Assembly: GCF_013285155.1 (NCBI RefSeq)
Contig: NZ_JABTEL010000001.1
Coordinates: 248,001 to 312,000, forward strand
Direction of reading: 5' to 3'
Length of the DNA: 64,000 nucleotides
Source of the DNA: Winogradskyella undariae
Lineage (GTDB): Bacteria; Bacteroidota; Bacteroidia; Flavobacteriales; Flavobacteriaceae
The position numbers were made by a program, and so were the translations under genes. Position 1 is the first letter of the stretch, and every line of letters starts with the position of its first letter. This document shows positions 9,792-18,609 of the stretch, one piece after another. Below the pieces are notes generated by a model that had not been told where the DNA came from, searched no databases, and saw only the letters and a program-made list of their open reading frames with translations.

Positions 9792-11132
9792 TTGAAAAAC
9801 TACATTTATAAAATATGGGATACGTTGGAAAAGTTAGAAAGTAATATTGCTTTCTATCCTTCAATAATTAGCCTATTTGGGGTGTTATTTGCTTTTTTTA
9901 TGATCTATTTAGAGAGCATAGGGATTTCTAAATATTTAGTAGAGCATGCGCCAATTTTGGTTGTTAATAATACCGAGACTGCTAGAAGTTTATTAACCAC
10001 ATTTATTGCTGGGCTTATATCAATAATGGTTTTTAGTTTTTCTTTGGTAATGATTTTACTCAACCAAGCTTCAAGTAATTTTTCGCCTAGAGTATTGCCA
10101 GGATTAATTTCTAATCGTAGACATCAAGTGATACTTGGTATTTATAATTCTTCTTTACTATACTGTATTTTTACTTTAGTTTCAATTGCACCAGAGGGAG
10201 ATAAATACCAACTACCAGGGTTCTCTGTGCTGTTGGCTATTATTTTCATGACCTTTAGTTTAGGAGCTTTTATTTATTTTATTCATTCTATTTCTCAAGA
10301 AATTCAAGTGAATACAATTATGGATAAAATATTTAAAAAATCGAAGCAACGTTTAGAAGGGTTAATTGAAAATGAAAAGTACATTGATGTAGAATTTGAA
10401 GATTCCTCAGACTGGAAGAGTATTATCGCTAACACAACAGGTTACATGCAAGATGTAAACATGAAGACTTTGGCGACACTAGCAGAAGAACATCATTTAA
10501 AAATTGATATTGTGCCTGTAAAAGGAATGTATATTCTTAAAGGTATACCTGTTCTAAAATACAAAGGTGAAGTCGCTGAGGAAAAAGAAGATCACATAGA
10601 TCTTGAAAAAAAGTTGATAGAAGCTGTTACATTTTCTAACAGTGAGCTTATTGAAGATAATTATATTTTGGCTTTTAAGCAGATTACTGAGATTGCATTA
10701 AAAGCAATGTCGCCAGGAGTTAATGATCCAGGTACATGCATCAATGCAATTGATTATTTAACGGAATTGTTTGCGTTAAGGATGACTAAAAAAGATAAAA
10801 GTTACTATTTTAATGAAGATGAAAAAGCAGTTATTTCTATTAAAACTGTAAATTTTCAGGAATTACTTTATAATGTAATGGCTGCCATGAGAACTTACTG
10901 TAAGCATGATATTATAATTGTTCAGAAATTATTTATTATGTTTCAATATTTGTTGCAGCAAAATGATGTTTTAAAAGAAAATTATAAAGAAATTATTATA
11001 AAAGAAATCATAAATCTTAGAAATGATGTTTTAAATAATCATCAAAATGATAGAGATATTGAGGTGATTAAATCCTATATTGCAAAACTTAAAACTGTAA
11101 TTCCTTCAGAATATTCCTTAGAGGTTCAATAG
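9792..11132 (+). CDS. DUF2254 family membrane protein
   Basis: A 446-residue protein matching DUF2254. Four hydrophobic segments occupy about residues 20-165, and the characteristic block ARSLLTTFIAGLISIMVFSF with LNQASSNFSPR lies between the second and third. The C-terminal two thirds are soluble and include the conserved KAMSPGVNDPGTC segment (about 300-312). It begins with TTG at 9792, 9 bp after the preceding stop, and no in-frame ATG gives a better N-terminus. The biochemical role of DUF2254 is not established. Its closeness to the large outer-membrane phosphoesterase suggests, but does not prove, a shared envelope function. Confidence 0.85.
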   Translation: MKNYIYKIWDTLEKLESNIAFYPSIISLFGVLFAFFMIYLESIGISKYLVEHAPILVVNNTETARSLLTTFIAGLISIMVFSFSLVMILLNQASSNFSPRVLPGLISNRRHQVILGIYNSSLLYCIFTLVSIAPEGDKYQLPGFSVLLAIIFMTFSLGAFIYFIHSISQEIQVNTIMDKIFKKSKQRLEGLIENEKYIDVEFEDSSDWKSIIANTTGYMQDVNMKTLATLAEEHHLKIDIVPVKGMYILKGIPVLKYKGEVAEEKEDHIDLEKKLIEAVTFSNSELIEDNYILAFKQITEIALKAMSPGVNDPGTCINAIDYLTELFALRMTKKDKSYYFNEDEKAVISIKTVNFQELLYNVMAAMRTYCKHDIIIVQKLFIMFQYLLQQNDVLKENYKEIIIKEIINLRNDVLNNHQNDRDIEVIKSYIAKLKTVIPSEYSLEVQ

Positions 11133-11183
11133 GTGAAATTAATAGCTGATAGACTGAATTACGCAATTTCTTAAATATATTTT

Positions 11184-12401
11184 ATGTCTATTACCAAAGA
11201 TGTCATTATTATAGGTGGAGGTGCTGCTGGTTTTTTTGCAGCGATTAATATTGCTGAACAAAACCCTCAGTTATCAGTCGCTATATTAGAACGAGGAAAA
11301 GAAGGTTTGCAAAAAGTGAAGATTTCTGGAGGAGGGCGTTGTAATGTAACACATGCTGAGTTTATTCCTTCGGAATTGGTACATAATTATCCAAGAGGCG
11401 AAAAAGAACTCTTAGGACCCTTCCATAAGTTTATGACAGGTGATACAATTGCTTGGTTTGAAGAACGTGGTGTAGAACTTAAAATTGAAGAAGATGGACG
11501 TATGTTTCCTGCATCAAATTCATCTCAAACTATAATCGATTGTTTTCTATATGAAGCTAAAAAGCATAACGTAGAGATTTTATATAATCACTCGGTTAAA
11601 TCTATGGATGCTTTAGAAAGTGGATTTAAAATAGAAACATCTCAAGGCGATTTTCAGTCTAAAAAAGTAATGATCGCTACGGGTAGTAATCCTAAAATTT
11701 GGAAACTTATTGAAGGTTTAGGACATACTATTATTCATCCGGTTCCATCACTTTTTACTTTCGATATAAAAGATAAACGCATTAAAGATATTCCTGGCGT
11801 TGTTGCTAAAAATGCAAACATTAAAGTTGTAGGTACAGATTTGGAATCACAAGGGCCGTTACTAGTAACTCATGTTGGTATGAGTGCGCCTGCCATTTTA
11901 AAACTTTCTGCTTTTGGAGCTGTAGAATTGGCGAAAATGGATTATGATTTTAAGATTGAAATCAATTTTATTAATCTAGATTTTGAATCTTGTTTAGACG
12001 AACTAAAAGTTTTTAAACAAGAATTTGCAAAGAAGACTGTAATTAATCTATCGCATTTCGATTTACCAAAACGACTTTGGAAACAATTAGTTTTAGCTTC
12101 AGATATTGAAGATAATAAACGTTGGGCAGATCTTAATAAGCAACAATTAGAAGCATTAGCTAACCAATTAACAAGTGCTGTTTTTCAGGTCACAGGAAAA
12201 AGTACTTTTAAAGACGAATTTGTAACCGCTGGAGGTGTTGACTTAAAAGAGGTGAATTTTAAAACTTTTGAAAGTCGCCGAATTCCTAATCTTTATTTCG
12301 CAGGCGAAGTTATTAATGTAGATGCTGTAACGGGTGGTTTTAACTTTCAGAATGCATGGACGAGTGCTTACATTGCTTCTGGATCAATGATTCTGCAATA
12401 G
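11184..12401 (+). CDS. NAD(P)/FAD-dependent oxidoreductase, HI0933/YhiN type
   Basis: A 405-residue flavoprotein. An N-terminal Rossmann motif binds FAD (IIIGGGAAGFFAA, about residues 8-20). The HI0933-family signature SGGGRCNVTHAEF lies at about 47-59, and a second FAD contact near the C-terminus reads NLYFAGEVINVDAVTGGFNFQ. The physiological substrate of this aminoacetone-oxidase-like family is unclear, so no reaction is assigned. There is no signal peptide. Its 3' end overlaps the convergent histidine-kinase gene by 34 bp, so the two transcripts are antisense to each other there. Confidence 0.9.
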   Translation: MSITKDVIIIGGGAAGFFAAINIAEQNPQLSVAILERGKEGLQKVKISGGGRCNVTHAEFIPSELVHNYPRGEKELLGPFHKFMTGDTIAWFEERGVELKIEEDGRMFPASNSSQTIIDCFLYEAKKHNVEILYNHSVKSMDALESGFKIETSQGDFQSKKVMIATGSNPKIWKLIEGLGHTIIHPVPSLFTFDIKDKRIKDIPGVVAKNANIKVVGTDLESQGPLLVTHVGMSAPAILKLSAFGAVELAKMDYDFKIEINFINLDFESCLDELKVFKQEFAKKTVINLSHFDLPKRLWKQLVLASDIEDNKRWADLNKQQLEALANQLTSAVFQVTGKSTFKDEFVTAGGVDLKEVNFKTFESRRIPNLYFAGEVINVDAVTGGFNFQNAWTSAYIASGSMILQ

Positions 12402-14662
12402 TTTTCGTTGTCACCACTGTAAGATGAGATAACAGTTTTAAAATCTTCAAAAATATAAGGTTTGGTTATAATATGATTTATTCCTGCTTCTTCTGCTTTT
12501 TGTGAAATTTCGTTAGAGTTTAATGCTGTTAATGCTAAAATTGGAATTCCTGAATTAAACATTCTTATATGTTTTGTAACATCATAGCCATCCATATCTG
12601 GCATATTGATATCCATTAGAATTAAATCGAAATTCATCTTTTTAATTAAAGAAATGGCTTCTTCTCCGTTAGAAACGGTTTCACAGCTGTAACCTTCAAT
12701 TTTTTCAATATTCTTTTTGGTGATTAATAGATTTATTTTGTTGTCATCAACAACTAAAATATGCATGTCTCTAACGGGTGATGTATCTGCAATTTTTTCA
12801 GTTTGATTATTGAGGTCAATTTTCTTAAATGTTATCTCAAAGAAAAAACAAGTGCCTTTATTAGGTGTTGAAGTGAAATCTATATGAGAATTATGGCTTT
12901 CAAGTAAGGTTTTTACAATGTGTAAACCCAACCCAGATCCACTACTGTTCTTATTCAAAAAGGCTTTGTTTTCAAAGGCATTAAAAACAACAGATCTATG
13001 TTCTTCTTTAATTCCAATACCTGTGTCTTTTACTTCAAAACGTAGAGTAATATGATGTTCATTTCGTGCTTTTTCAAAAACATTGATGGAAATATATCCT
13101 TTTTTTGTATAGCGAATAGCATTGTATACCAAGTTGATTAGTATTTGACTAAAGGCTACTTTGTCTATATATACCTGCTCGTATTCGTCAGATTCATCAA
13201 TATGAACCTTAAGATCTAAACCTTTGTTTTTTGCAGCTACAGCAACGGTACTCACAACATGGTTAACAATTTTATTTATTTTTCCGGGTTTTAGTCTAAG
13301 ACTTTTCTTGTCGAATTTTAATCGGTTTGCTTGTAGAATATTATCAATTAAAACAGATAAATAATTACTAGATGATATAAGAGAATCTAAATAAGATTGC
13401 TTTTTCGTTTTATCATTTTCCTGATCGATTAGTGTTGCTAATCCATTAATACCATAAATTGGTGTACGTAACTCATGACTTAATATTGAGAAAAATTCAA
13501 GTCTATCTTTGTCAATTTTAATAAATTTAGAATTTGAAGCTTTTAAAGCTTTATTCATTTTTTCAAGATTCTTTTTTCCTTTAAAGTAGAAAAAGAAACT
13601 AACCAATGTAATAATAAATAAGATGCTAACTATGATTGTACTTCGCAGAAAAATTTTAGAATTATTAATATCTTTTTTCTGAATCTCATTAGTTAAATTT
13701 AGTTGTTGTTCAGCATTAATTATCTTAGAAATTAACTCGCCATTTCGGGCCTCTTTTTTTTCATTGAGTCTTAATGCAATGTATTTGTAGTTGTCAGACT
13801 TTAAAAGATACTTATTTGCTGAGTCTAAATTTTTATTAGCATAAGTGAAGTATGAATATTTATAATAATTTAGTGTAGCAACTTTTCTATAAGTGCTCAT
13901 GTCTGTTTTTAAAACAGACATTAAATCCTTATCATTTATTGATAATAGAGCCGTATAATCTTCAGAAGTAACGTTGTCCACTTTTACTCTAGCAATACTG
14001 TTGTAGTATTTATAAGATAAAGTTAAAGCTTGTTTTAAATTTTCGGTACGATAATCTTTTGAGTTGTTTAGAGTACTGAAATCTGTATTATTGATAATTT
14101 CTAATCCTTTTGTAGAAGTTTCTAAAAGACTATTGTTTTTTAAATTATAATAGTTCCTTTTAATTAAATTCTCAAAATTTATAAAATAAATTTCACTATT
14201 CAAAGATTTTGATAATGCTTGAGCTATAGGGTATATACTATCAAATTTCTTATAGTTTTTTTCGTGAACATAAGTATTTACTAATCCTGCTAGAGCAAGA
14301 TCTTTTCCTTTTTTATTATGCAGTGAATCAAATATTTGATATGCTTTTTCATGATAACTTTCCGCTTTTTTAAAATTAGAAGTTTTAACTAGAACTGTCC
14401 CTAAAGCATTGTAGGCCTTGGCTTCAGTTAATTTGAAATTATTTTTTTTCGAGAAATCTATAGCTTCATTAACGAGTATAGTAGCTTTGTAGAGGCTGTC
14501 TTTAGAAACTAACCGATCTAGTGTATAACTATCAAAAGAATAAAATGCACTTTTATTATCTGTTAGATTCTTTTTTTGCGCATTTACATTTAAAGCTGTA
14601 AAAAAAAAGAAAACAAATAAAATAATAATAGCATTGGATCTGGGGAAACACATGTAATTCAA
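12368..14662 (-). CDS. Hybrid sensor histidine kinase/response regulator with TPR sensor
   Basis: A 764-residue two-component protein. Order: signal peptide ending NVNAQ (about residue 29), a periplasmic helical region of TPR character (about 45-300, for example AKAYNALGTVL and AESYHEKAYQIF), one transmembrane helix (about 330-350), HisKA with FSILSHELRTP (His near 395), HATPase with NLVYNAIRYT, DTGIGI and GSGLGLHIV, then a C-terminal receiver with VVDDNK and LMDINMPDMDG (Asp near 683). There is no DNA-binding output domain, so phosphate must pass to another protein or act through the receiver. The stimulus is unknown. It is monocistronic on this strand and convergent with the flavoprotein gene. 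Confidence 0.93.
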   Translation of the reverse strand: MNYMCFPRSNAIIILFVFFFFTALNVNAQKKNLTDNKSAFYSFDSYTLDRLVSKDSLYKATILVNEAIDFSKKNNFKLTEAKAYNALGTVLVKTSNFKKAESYHEKAYQIFDSLHNKKGKDLALAGLVNTYVHEKNYKKFDSIYPIAQALSKSLNSEIYFINFENLIKRNYYNLKNNSLLETSTKGLEIINNTDFSTLNNSKDYRTENLKQALTLSYKYYNSIARVKVDNVTSEDYTALLSINDKDLMSVLKTDMSTYRKVATLNYYKYSYFTYANKNLDSANKYLLKSDNYKYIALRLNEKKEARNGELISKIINAEQQLNLTNEIQKKDINNSKIFLRSTIIVSILFIITLVSFFFYFKGKKNLEKMNKALKASNSKFIKIDKDRLEFFSILSHELRTPIYGINGLATLIDQENDKTKKQSYLDSLISSSNYLSVLIDNILQANRLKFDKKSLRLKPGKINKIVNHVVSTVAVAAKNKGLDLKVHIDESDEYEQVYIDKVAFSQILINLVYNAIRYTKKGYISINVFEKARNEHHITLRFEVKDTGIGIKEEHRSVVFNAFENKAFLNKNSSGSGLGLHIVKTLLESHNSHIDFTSTPNKGTCFFFEITFKKIDLNNQTEKIADTSPVRDMHILVVDDNKINLLITKKNIEKIEGYSCETVSNGEEAISLIKKMNFDLILMDINMPDMDGYDVTKHIRMFNSGIPILALTALNSNEISQKAEEAGINHIITKPYIFEDFKTVISSYSGDNENYCRIIDPEAM

Positions 14663-14915
14663 CTATTAAGAGTGTAAAACTAAACTTTTACCAAGCTTTT
14701 GCAACATTTAATCGTGTTTATTTGTATTTTGAAGATGTTAATTAGCTAATTTATAATGTTTTAAACAATTAAAAATCATGTTAAGTGCCTGTAGTATAGG
14801 TGGTTTAGTGTTTTTTTTGTTGTGTAAATTTATTTTAGTAGATTTTTGTAAAAGAAATATTATTTATAACGAGTTTTATTAATAATTAGTAGCTAATACT
14901 TTAATATGATGTAAT

Positions 14916-15449
14916 ATGCAAAATTATATAGCACTCCTCAGAGGGGTTAATGTTGGTGGACATAGAAAAATTTCAATACAAGAGCTTAAAACTTTATTAT
15001 CTAAATCTGGATTAGAAAATGTACAAACTTATATGCAAAGTGGTAATGTTATTTTTAAGACTATAGATGAGGATAAAAGAGTTTTAGAAAATAAGATACA
15101 AAATTTAATATTAACTCATTTTGGTTTTGAAATTCCGGTTTTGGTACTTTTAAGAAGTGAATTAGAAATTATTTTTAATAATTGTCCTTTTAGTGATGCT
15201 AAAAAAGAGCATAGTTATTTCGTTATTTTGAGTGATATTTCAAACGAAAAGTTGATAAAAGAAGCCTCAGAAAAAAGATATATAGATGATGATTATAAGA
15301 TTATGAACAACTGTATTTATTTGTTTTGTTCTCAAGGTTATGGTAAATCTAAATTCAACTTAAGTTACTTCGAAAAAAAACTAGATGTCAATGCTACAGC
15401 CAGAAACTATAAAACAATGGTAAAACTCTTATCTTTGTCTAATATTTAA
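14916..15449 (+). CDS. DUF1697 family protein
   Basis: A 177-residue protein with the DUF1697 opening block (YIALLRGVNVGGHRKI, residues 4-19), followed by the conserved YMQSGNVIF (about 40-48) and the closing KSKFNLSYFEKKL with ATARNYKTM. The family folds as a ferredoxin-like duplicate and has no proven activity. It is soluble and has no signal peptide. It lies 6 bp upstream of the mevalonate decarboxylase gene, so the two may be co-transcribed. A candidate internal promoter lies at the end of this gene. Confidence 0.88.
   Translation: MQNYIALLRGVNVGGHRKISIQELKTLLSKSGLENVQTYMQSGNVIFKTIDEDKRVLENKIQNLILTHFGFEIPVLVLLRSELEIIFNNCPFSDAKKEHSYFVILSDISNEKLIKEASEKRYIDDDYKIMNNCIYLFCSQGYGKSKFNLSYFEKKLDVNATARNYKTMVKLLSLSNI
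15430..15437 (+). promoter_or_regulatory. Candidate Bacteroidota -7 box upstream of the mevalonate decarboxylase gene
   Basis: TATCTTTG fits the TAnnTTTG consensus of the primary sigma factor in Bacteroidota and lies 19 bp before the decarboxylase ATG, inside the last codons of the DUF1697 gene. No convincing -33 element is seen at the proper spacing, so this is tentative. Confidence 0.3.
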
Positions 15450-15455
15450 TATGTA

Positions 15456-16541
15456 ATGACAGCACAAGACTTTATTCTAAAATCATACCGCACTAATGTT
15501 GAAACAGGTTCTGTAAAATGGGCTTCACCAAGTAATATTGCTTTGGTAAAATATTGGGGGAAAAAGAAAGATCAAATTCCAGAAAATCCATCTATAAGTT
15601 TTACTCTTTCTAATTGTAAAACCATAACGGAAGTTACTTATACTAAAAAGGAAGACAAAGAATTTAGTTTTGAAGTGTATTTTGAAGGTGAAAAAAATGA
15701 AGCCTTCAAACCAAAAATTCAAACATTTTTTGAGCGTATTGAAGCTTATATGCCATTTTTAAGAGATTATCATTTTAAAATTGATACTTCAAATACATTT
15801 CCTCATAGTTCTGGTATTGCTTCATCTGCATCAGGTATGAGTGCTATTGCTTTGTGTTTAATGAGTATTGAATATAAGTTGAATGCAGTAGAAAAGTCTT
15901 CTGATCTTAAATATTTTAATCAAAAAGCATCTTTTTTAGCAAGATTAGGATCCGGAAGTGCATGCAGAAGTATTGAAGGAGAACTTGTTGTTTGGGGAGA
16001 GAATGAAAGTATAGCTGAAAGTTCAGATTTATACGGTGTAAAATTTGAAGGTGAAGTGCATTCTAACTTTAAAAATTATCAAGACACTATTTTGTTAGTC
16101 GATAAAGGAGAGAAGCAGGTGAGTAGTACGGTTGGTCATCAGTTAATGTATGGACATCCATTTGCTCAAGAACGTTTTAAGCAAGCGCATGATAATTTAG
16201 CGACTTTAAAAACGATTTTAGCTTCGGGTGATTTAAATGAATTTGTAAAAATTGTAGAAAGTGAAGCCTTAACGCTCCATGCTATGATGATGACGAGTAT
16301 GCCTTATTTTATATTAATGAAACCAAACACACTAGAGGTTATTAATAAAATTTGGGCCTTTAGAGCAAAGACCGATTCTAAAGTTTGTTTCACGCTAGAT
16401 GCAGGTGCAAATGTGCATATTCTGTATCCAGAAAGTGAAACCAAAAGTGTTCTTGAGTTTATTAAAAATGAATTGGTTAGCTATTGTCAAAATGAACATT
16501 ATATTTGCGACCAAATTGGTTTGGGTGCAAACCAAATCTAA
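15456..16541 (+). CDS. mvaD: Diphosphomevalonate decarboxylase family protein
   Basis: This GHMP-fold enzyme converts 5-diphosphomevalonate to isopentenyl diphosphate with ATP, releasing CO2 and phosphate. The 361-residue sequence shows the lysine-containing SNIALVKYWGKK (about residues 26-37), the phosphate loop FPHSSGIASSASGMSA (about 111-126), GSGSACRSIEGELVVWG (about 166-182) and the catalytic-Asp motif TLDAGANVHILYP (about 308-320). Some bacterial and archaeal relatives act on mevalonate 3,5-bisphosphate instead, and the sequence alone does not exclude this. It is followed after 40 bp by the mevalonate-kinase-like gene. Confidence 0.9.
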   Translation: MTAQDFILKSYRTNVETGSVKWASPSNIALVKYWGKKKDQIPENPSISFTLSNCKTITEVTYTKKEDKEFSFEVYFEGEKNEAFKPKIQTFFERIEAYMPFLRDYHFKIDTSNTFPHSSGIASSASGMSAIALCLMSIEYKLNAVEKSSDLKYFNQKASFLARLGSGSACRSIEGELVVWGENESIAESSDLYGVKFEGEVHSNFKNYQDTILLVDKGEKQVSSTVGHQLMYGHPFAQERFKQAHDNLATLKTILASGDLNEFVKIVESEALTLHAMMMTSMPYFILMKPNTLEVINKIWAFRAKTDSKVCFTLDAGANVHILYPESETKSVLEFIKNELVSYCQNEHYICDQIGLGANQI

Positions 16542-16551
16542 TTTTAATACG

Positions 16552-16559
16552 TATATTTG
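16552..16559 (+). promoter_or_regulatory. Candidate Bacteroidota -7 box before the mevalonate kinase gene
   Basis: TATATTTG (TAnnTTTG type) lies 22 bp upstream of the kinase ATG in the short intergenic gap. No clear -33 TTG was found 19-21 bp further upstream, so the assignment is tentative. Confidence 0.3.
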
Positions 16560-16581
16560 TTAAAGTAATTGCTTTAAATTT

Positions 16582-17511
16582 ATGAAGGGACCATTATTTT
16601 ATTCTAAGATTCTTTTATTTGGAGAGTACGGAATCATTCGCGATTCTAAAGGCTTGTCTATTCCTTATAATTTTTATAATGGTGCACTAAAACTTAGTGA
16701 TAACCAAACTAAAGAAGCTACAGATTCTAACGCTAGTTTAAAACGTTTTGCGACGTATTTAGAGGGTTTAGATAAGGATTTGGTGGTTTTTAATGCAAGT
16801 AAATTACATAGAGATCTTAATGAAGGCATGTATTTTGATTCTTCAATTCCACAAGGATACGGAGTAGGGAGTAGTGGTGCTTTAGTTGCTGCAATTTATG
16901 ATAAATATGCAAGTGACAAAATCACAGTTTTAGAGAACTTGACACGTGAAAAACTTCTAAAGTTAAAATCTGTTTTTTCTGCTATGGAATCATTTTTTCA
17001 TGGTAAATCTTCAGGATTAGATCCTTTAAATAGTTATTTAAGTCTTCCTATTTTAATCAATTCGAAAGATAATATTGAAGCTACAGGTATTCCTTCACAA
17101 AAAGCAGAAGGAAAAGGAGCTGTATTTTTAATAGATAGTGGTATTGTTGGTGAAACTGCACCAATGGTAAGTATTTTTATGGAAAGCATGAAAAATGAAG
17201 GTTTCCGTAGCATGCTTAAAGATCAATTTATAAAGCATACTGATGCTTGTGTAGATGATTTTTTAAAGGGTGATATGAAATCGTTGTTTAAAAATACAAA
17301 GCAATTATCTAAAGTTGTTTTAAACAACTTTAAGCCTATGATTCCTGCTCAATTTCATGACTTATGGAAAAAAGGCTTAGATACTAATGATTACTATTTA
17401 AAACTTTGTGGTTCTGGTGGTGGAGGTTATATCTTAGGATTTACTGAAAATATAGATAAAGCTAGGGAAGCGCTTAAGGGTCAGAAATTAGAAGTTGTTT
17501 ATAATTTTTAG
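16582..17511 (+). CDS. GHMP kinase, probably mevalonate kinase
   Basis: A 309-residue GHMP-superfamily kinase that probably phosphorylates mevalonate with ATP. It opens with KILLFGEYGII (residues 9-19), the substrate-contacting strand of mevalonate kinases. It has the ATP phosphate loop PQGYGVGSSGALVAAIYD (about 90-107), the Asp-containing SGLDPLNSYLSL (about 144-155) and the C-terminal glycine motif LCGSGGGGYILGF (about 276-288). Its position directly after the mevalonate decarboxylase and before a prenyltransferase supports the substrate call. Phosphomevalonate kinase is the main alternative. Confidence 0.85.
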   Translation: MKGPLFYSKILLFGEYGIIRDSKGLSIPYNFYNGALKLSDNQTKEATDSNASLKRFATYLEGLDKDLVVFNASKLHRDLNEGMYFDSSIPQGYGVGSSGALVAAIYDKYASDKITVLENLTREKLLKLKSVFSAMESFFHGKSSGLDPLNSYLSLPILINSKDNIEATGIPSQKAEGKGAVFLIDSGIVGETAPMVSIFMESMKNEGFRSMLKDQFIKHTDACVDDFLKGDMKSLFKNTKQLSKVVLNNFKPMIPAQFHDLWKKGLDTNDYYLKLCGSGGGGYILGFTENIDKAREALKGQKLEVVYNF

Positions 17512-17600
17512 ATTTTGATTCCGTTATTCAGTAAGCTTTAAGAAATGTATTTTATTAAAGTAGATTGAAGTTTTATTTCTAATTTTTTCTTAATCAAATT

Positions 17601-18503
17601 ATGTTATCTAGAAGGCGGAAACACATTCTATTAAAATTTTTCGGCCTATTCTCTGTTGTTAGAGGCTATAATGTTCTAGTTGTAGTTATCGCTCAGTATT
17701 TAGCATCTATTTATATTTTTGCACATACTAAACCTGTTAAATCAGTACTTTTAGATATTAATTTATTAATGTTAGTTCTAGCATCTTCAGCAACAATTGC
17801 ATCAGGTTATATTATTAATAATTTCTACGATTCTGAAAAAGATTTAATAAACAAGCCTCGAAAAACAATGCTTGACCGTTTGGTGAGTCAAAATACAAAA
17901 TTGTCTTTTTATTTTGTGCTAAATTTTGTGGCAGTTGTCTTTGCTAGTTATGTGTCATTTAAGGCTGTAATTTTCTTTTCTATATACATTTTTGCGATTT
18001 GGTTTTATTCACATCGTTTAAAAAAACGTCCTTTAGTAGGTAACTTGGTATCTGCAATACTTACTGTAACACCATTTTTTGTCATCTTTATTTATTATCA
18101 GAATTTTGAGCATGTTGTTTTTGCTCATGGTATATTTTTGTTTTTATTAATCTCTATGAGAGAACTCACTAAAGATTTAGAAAATATAAAAGGTGATTTA
18201 GCTTTAAATTACAGAACTATCCCTGTAGTTTATGGAGAGCAGATGTCTAAGTTAATGCTAACTATTGTAGCTGTTTTAACTATTGTTTCTGCAGTGTTGC
18301 TTATTCTGTTTTTTGAAATCGGATATATGTATTATTTCTTTTATTTGAGTATAATGCTATTGCTTATCTACCTTATCATCCTTTTAAAATCAAATAAGAA
18401 AACGCACTATTTAATACTGCATAATATTCTTAAATTTATAATTGTAACAGGTGTTTTTTCAATTCTATTAATTGATGTTTCGGTCGTTTTAAATAGAATA
18501 TAG
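17601..18503 (+). CDS. UbiA-type prenyltransferase, geranylgeranylglycerol-phosphate geranylgeranyltransferase-like
   Basis: A 300-residue polytopic membrane protein of the UbiA superfamily. The first Asp-rich motif is NNFYDSEKDLINKPRKTM (about residues 74-91). The second lies in MRELTKDLENIKGDLALNYRTIP (about 183-205), with the Mg-diphosphate-binding DLEN and GD. Eight or nine hydrophobic helices are visible. In Bacteroidota, members beside mevalonate genes resemble the archaeal enzyme that attaches a second geranylgeranyl chain to glycerol phosphate. Another polyprenyl acceptor remains possible. The gene follows the kinase by 89 bp. The family call is strong; the exact acceptor is inferred. 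Confidence 0.85.
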   Translation: MLSRRRKHILLKFFGLFSVVRGYNVLVVVIAQYLASIYIFAHTKPVKSVLLDINLLMLVLASSATIASGYIINNFYDSEKDLINKPRKTMLDRLVSQNTKLSFYFVLNFVAVVFASYVSFKAVIFFSIYIFAIWFYSHRLKKRPLVGNLVSAILTVTPFFVIFIYYQNFEHVVFAHGIFLFLLISMRELTKDLENIKGDLALNYRTIPVVYGEQMSKLMLTIVAVLTIVSAVLLILFFEIGYMYYFFYLSIMLLLIYLIILLKSNKKTHYLILHNILKFIIVTGVFSILLIDVSVVLNRI

Positions 18504-18586
18504 AATTGCCTTTATAGTTTTAAAGTGTTGAAAATTACAAGAGTTAAACTACTTTAATAATTAAGTGCAAGATGTAAACTATTGTT

Positions 18587-18594
18587 TATCTTTG
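18587..18594 (+). promoter_or_regulatory. Candidate -7 box before the RluB-like gene
   Basis: TATCTTTG matches TAnnTTTG and lies 15 bp upstream of the ATG at 18610, implying a very short leader as is common in Bacteroidota. An A/T-rich tract lies where the -33 element should be, but a clear TTG is missing. Confidence 0.4.
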
Positions 18595-18609
18595 CAAAAA
18601 ATTTAGAAC

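Noticed and set aside
14663-14915. Possible small RNA or gene between the hybrid kinase and DUF1697 genes
   Set aside because: The sequence is A/T-rich with no stable stem, plausible ORF or terminator that would support a separate gene.
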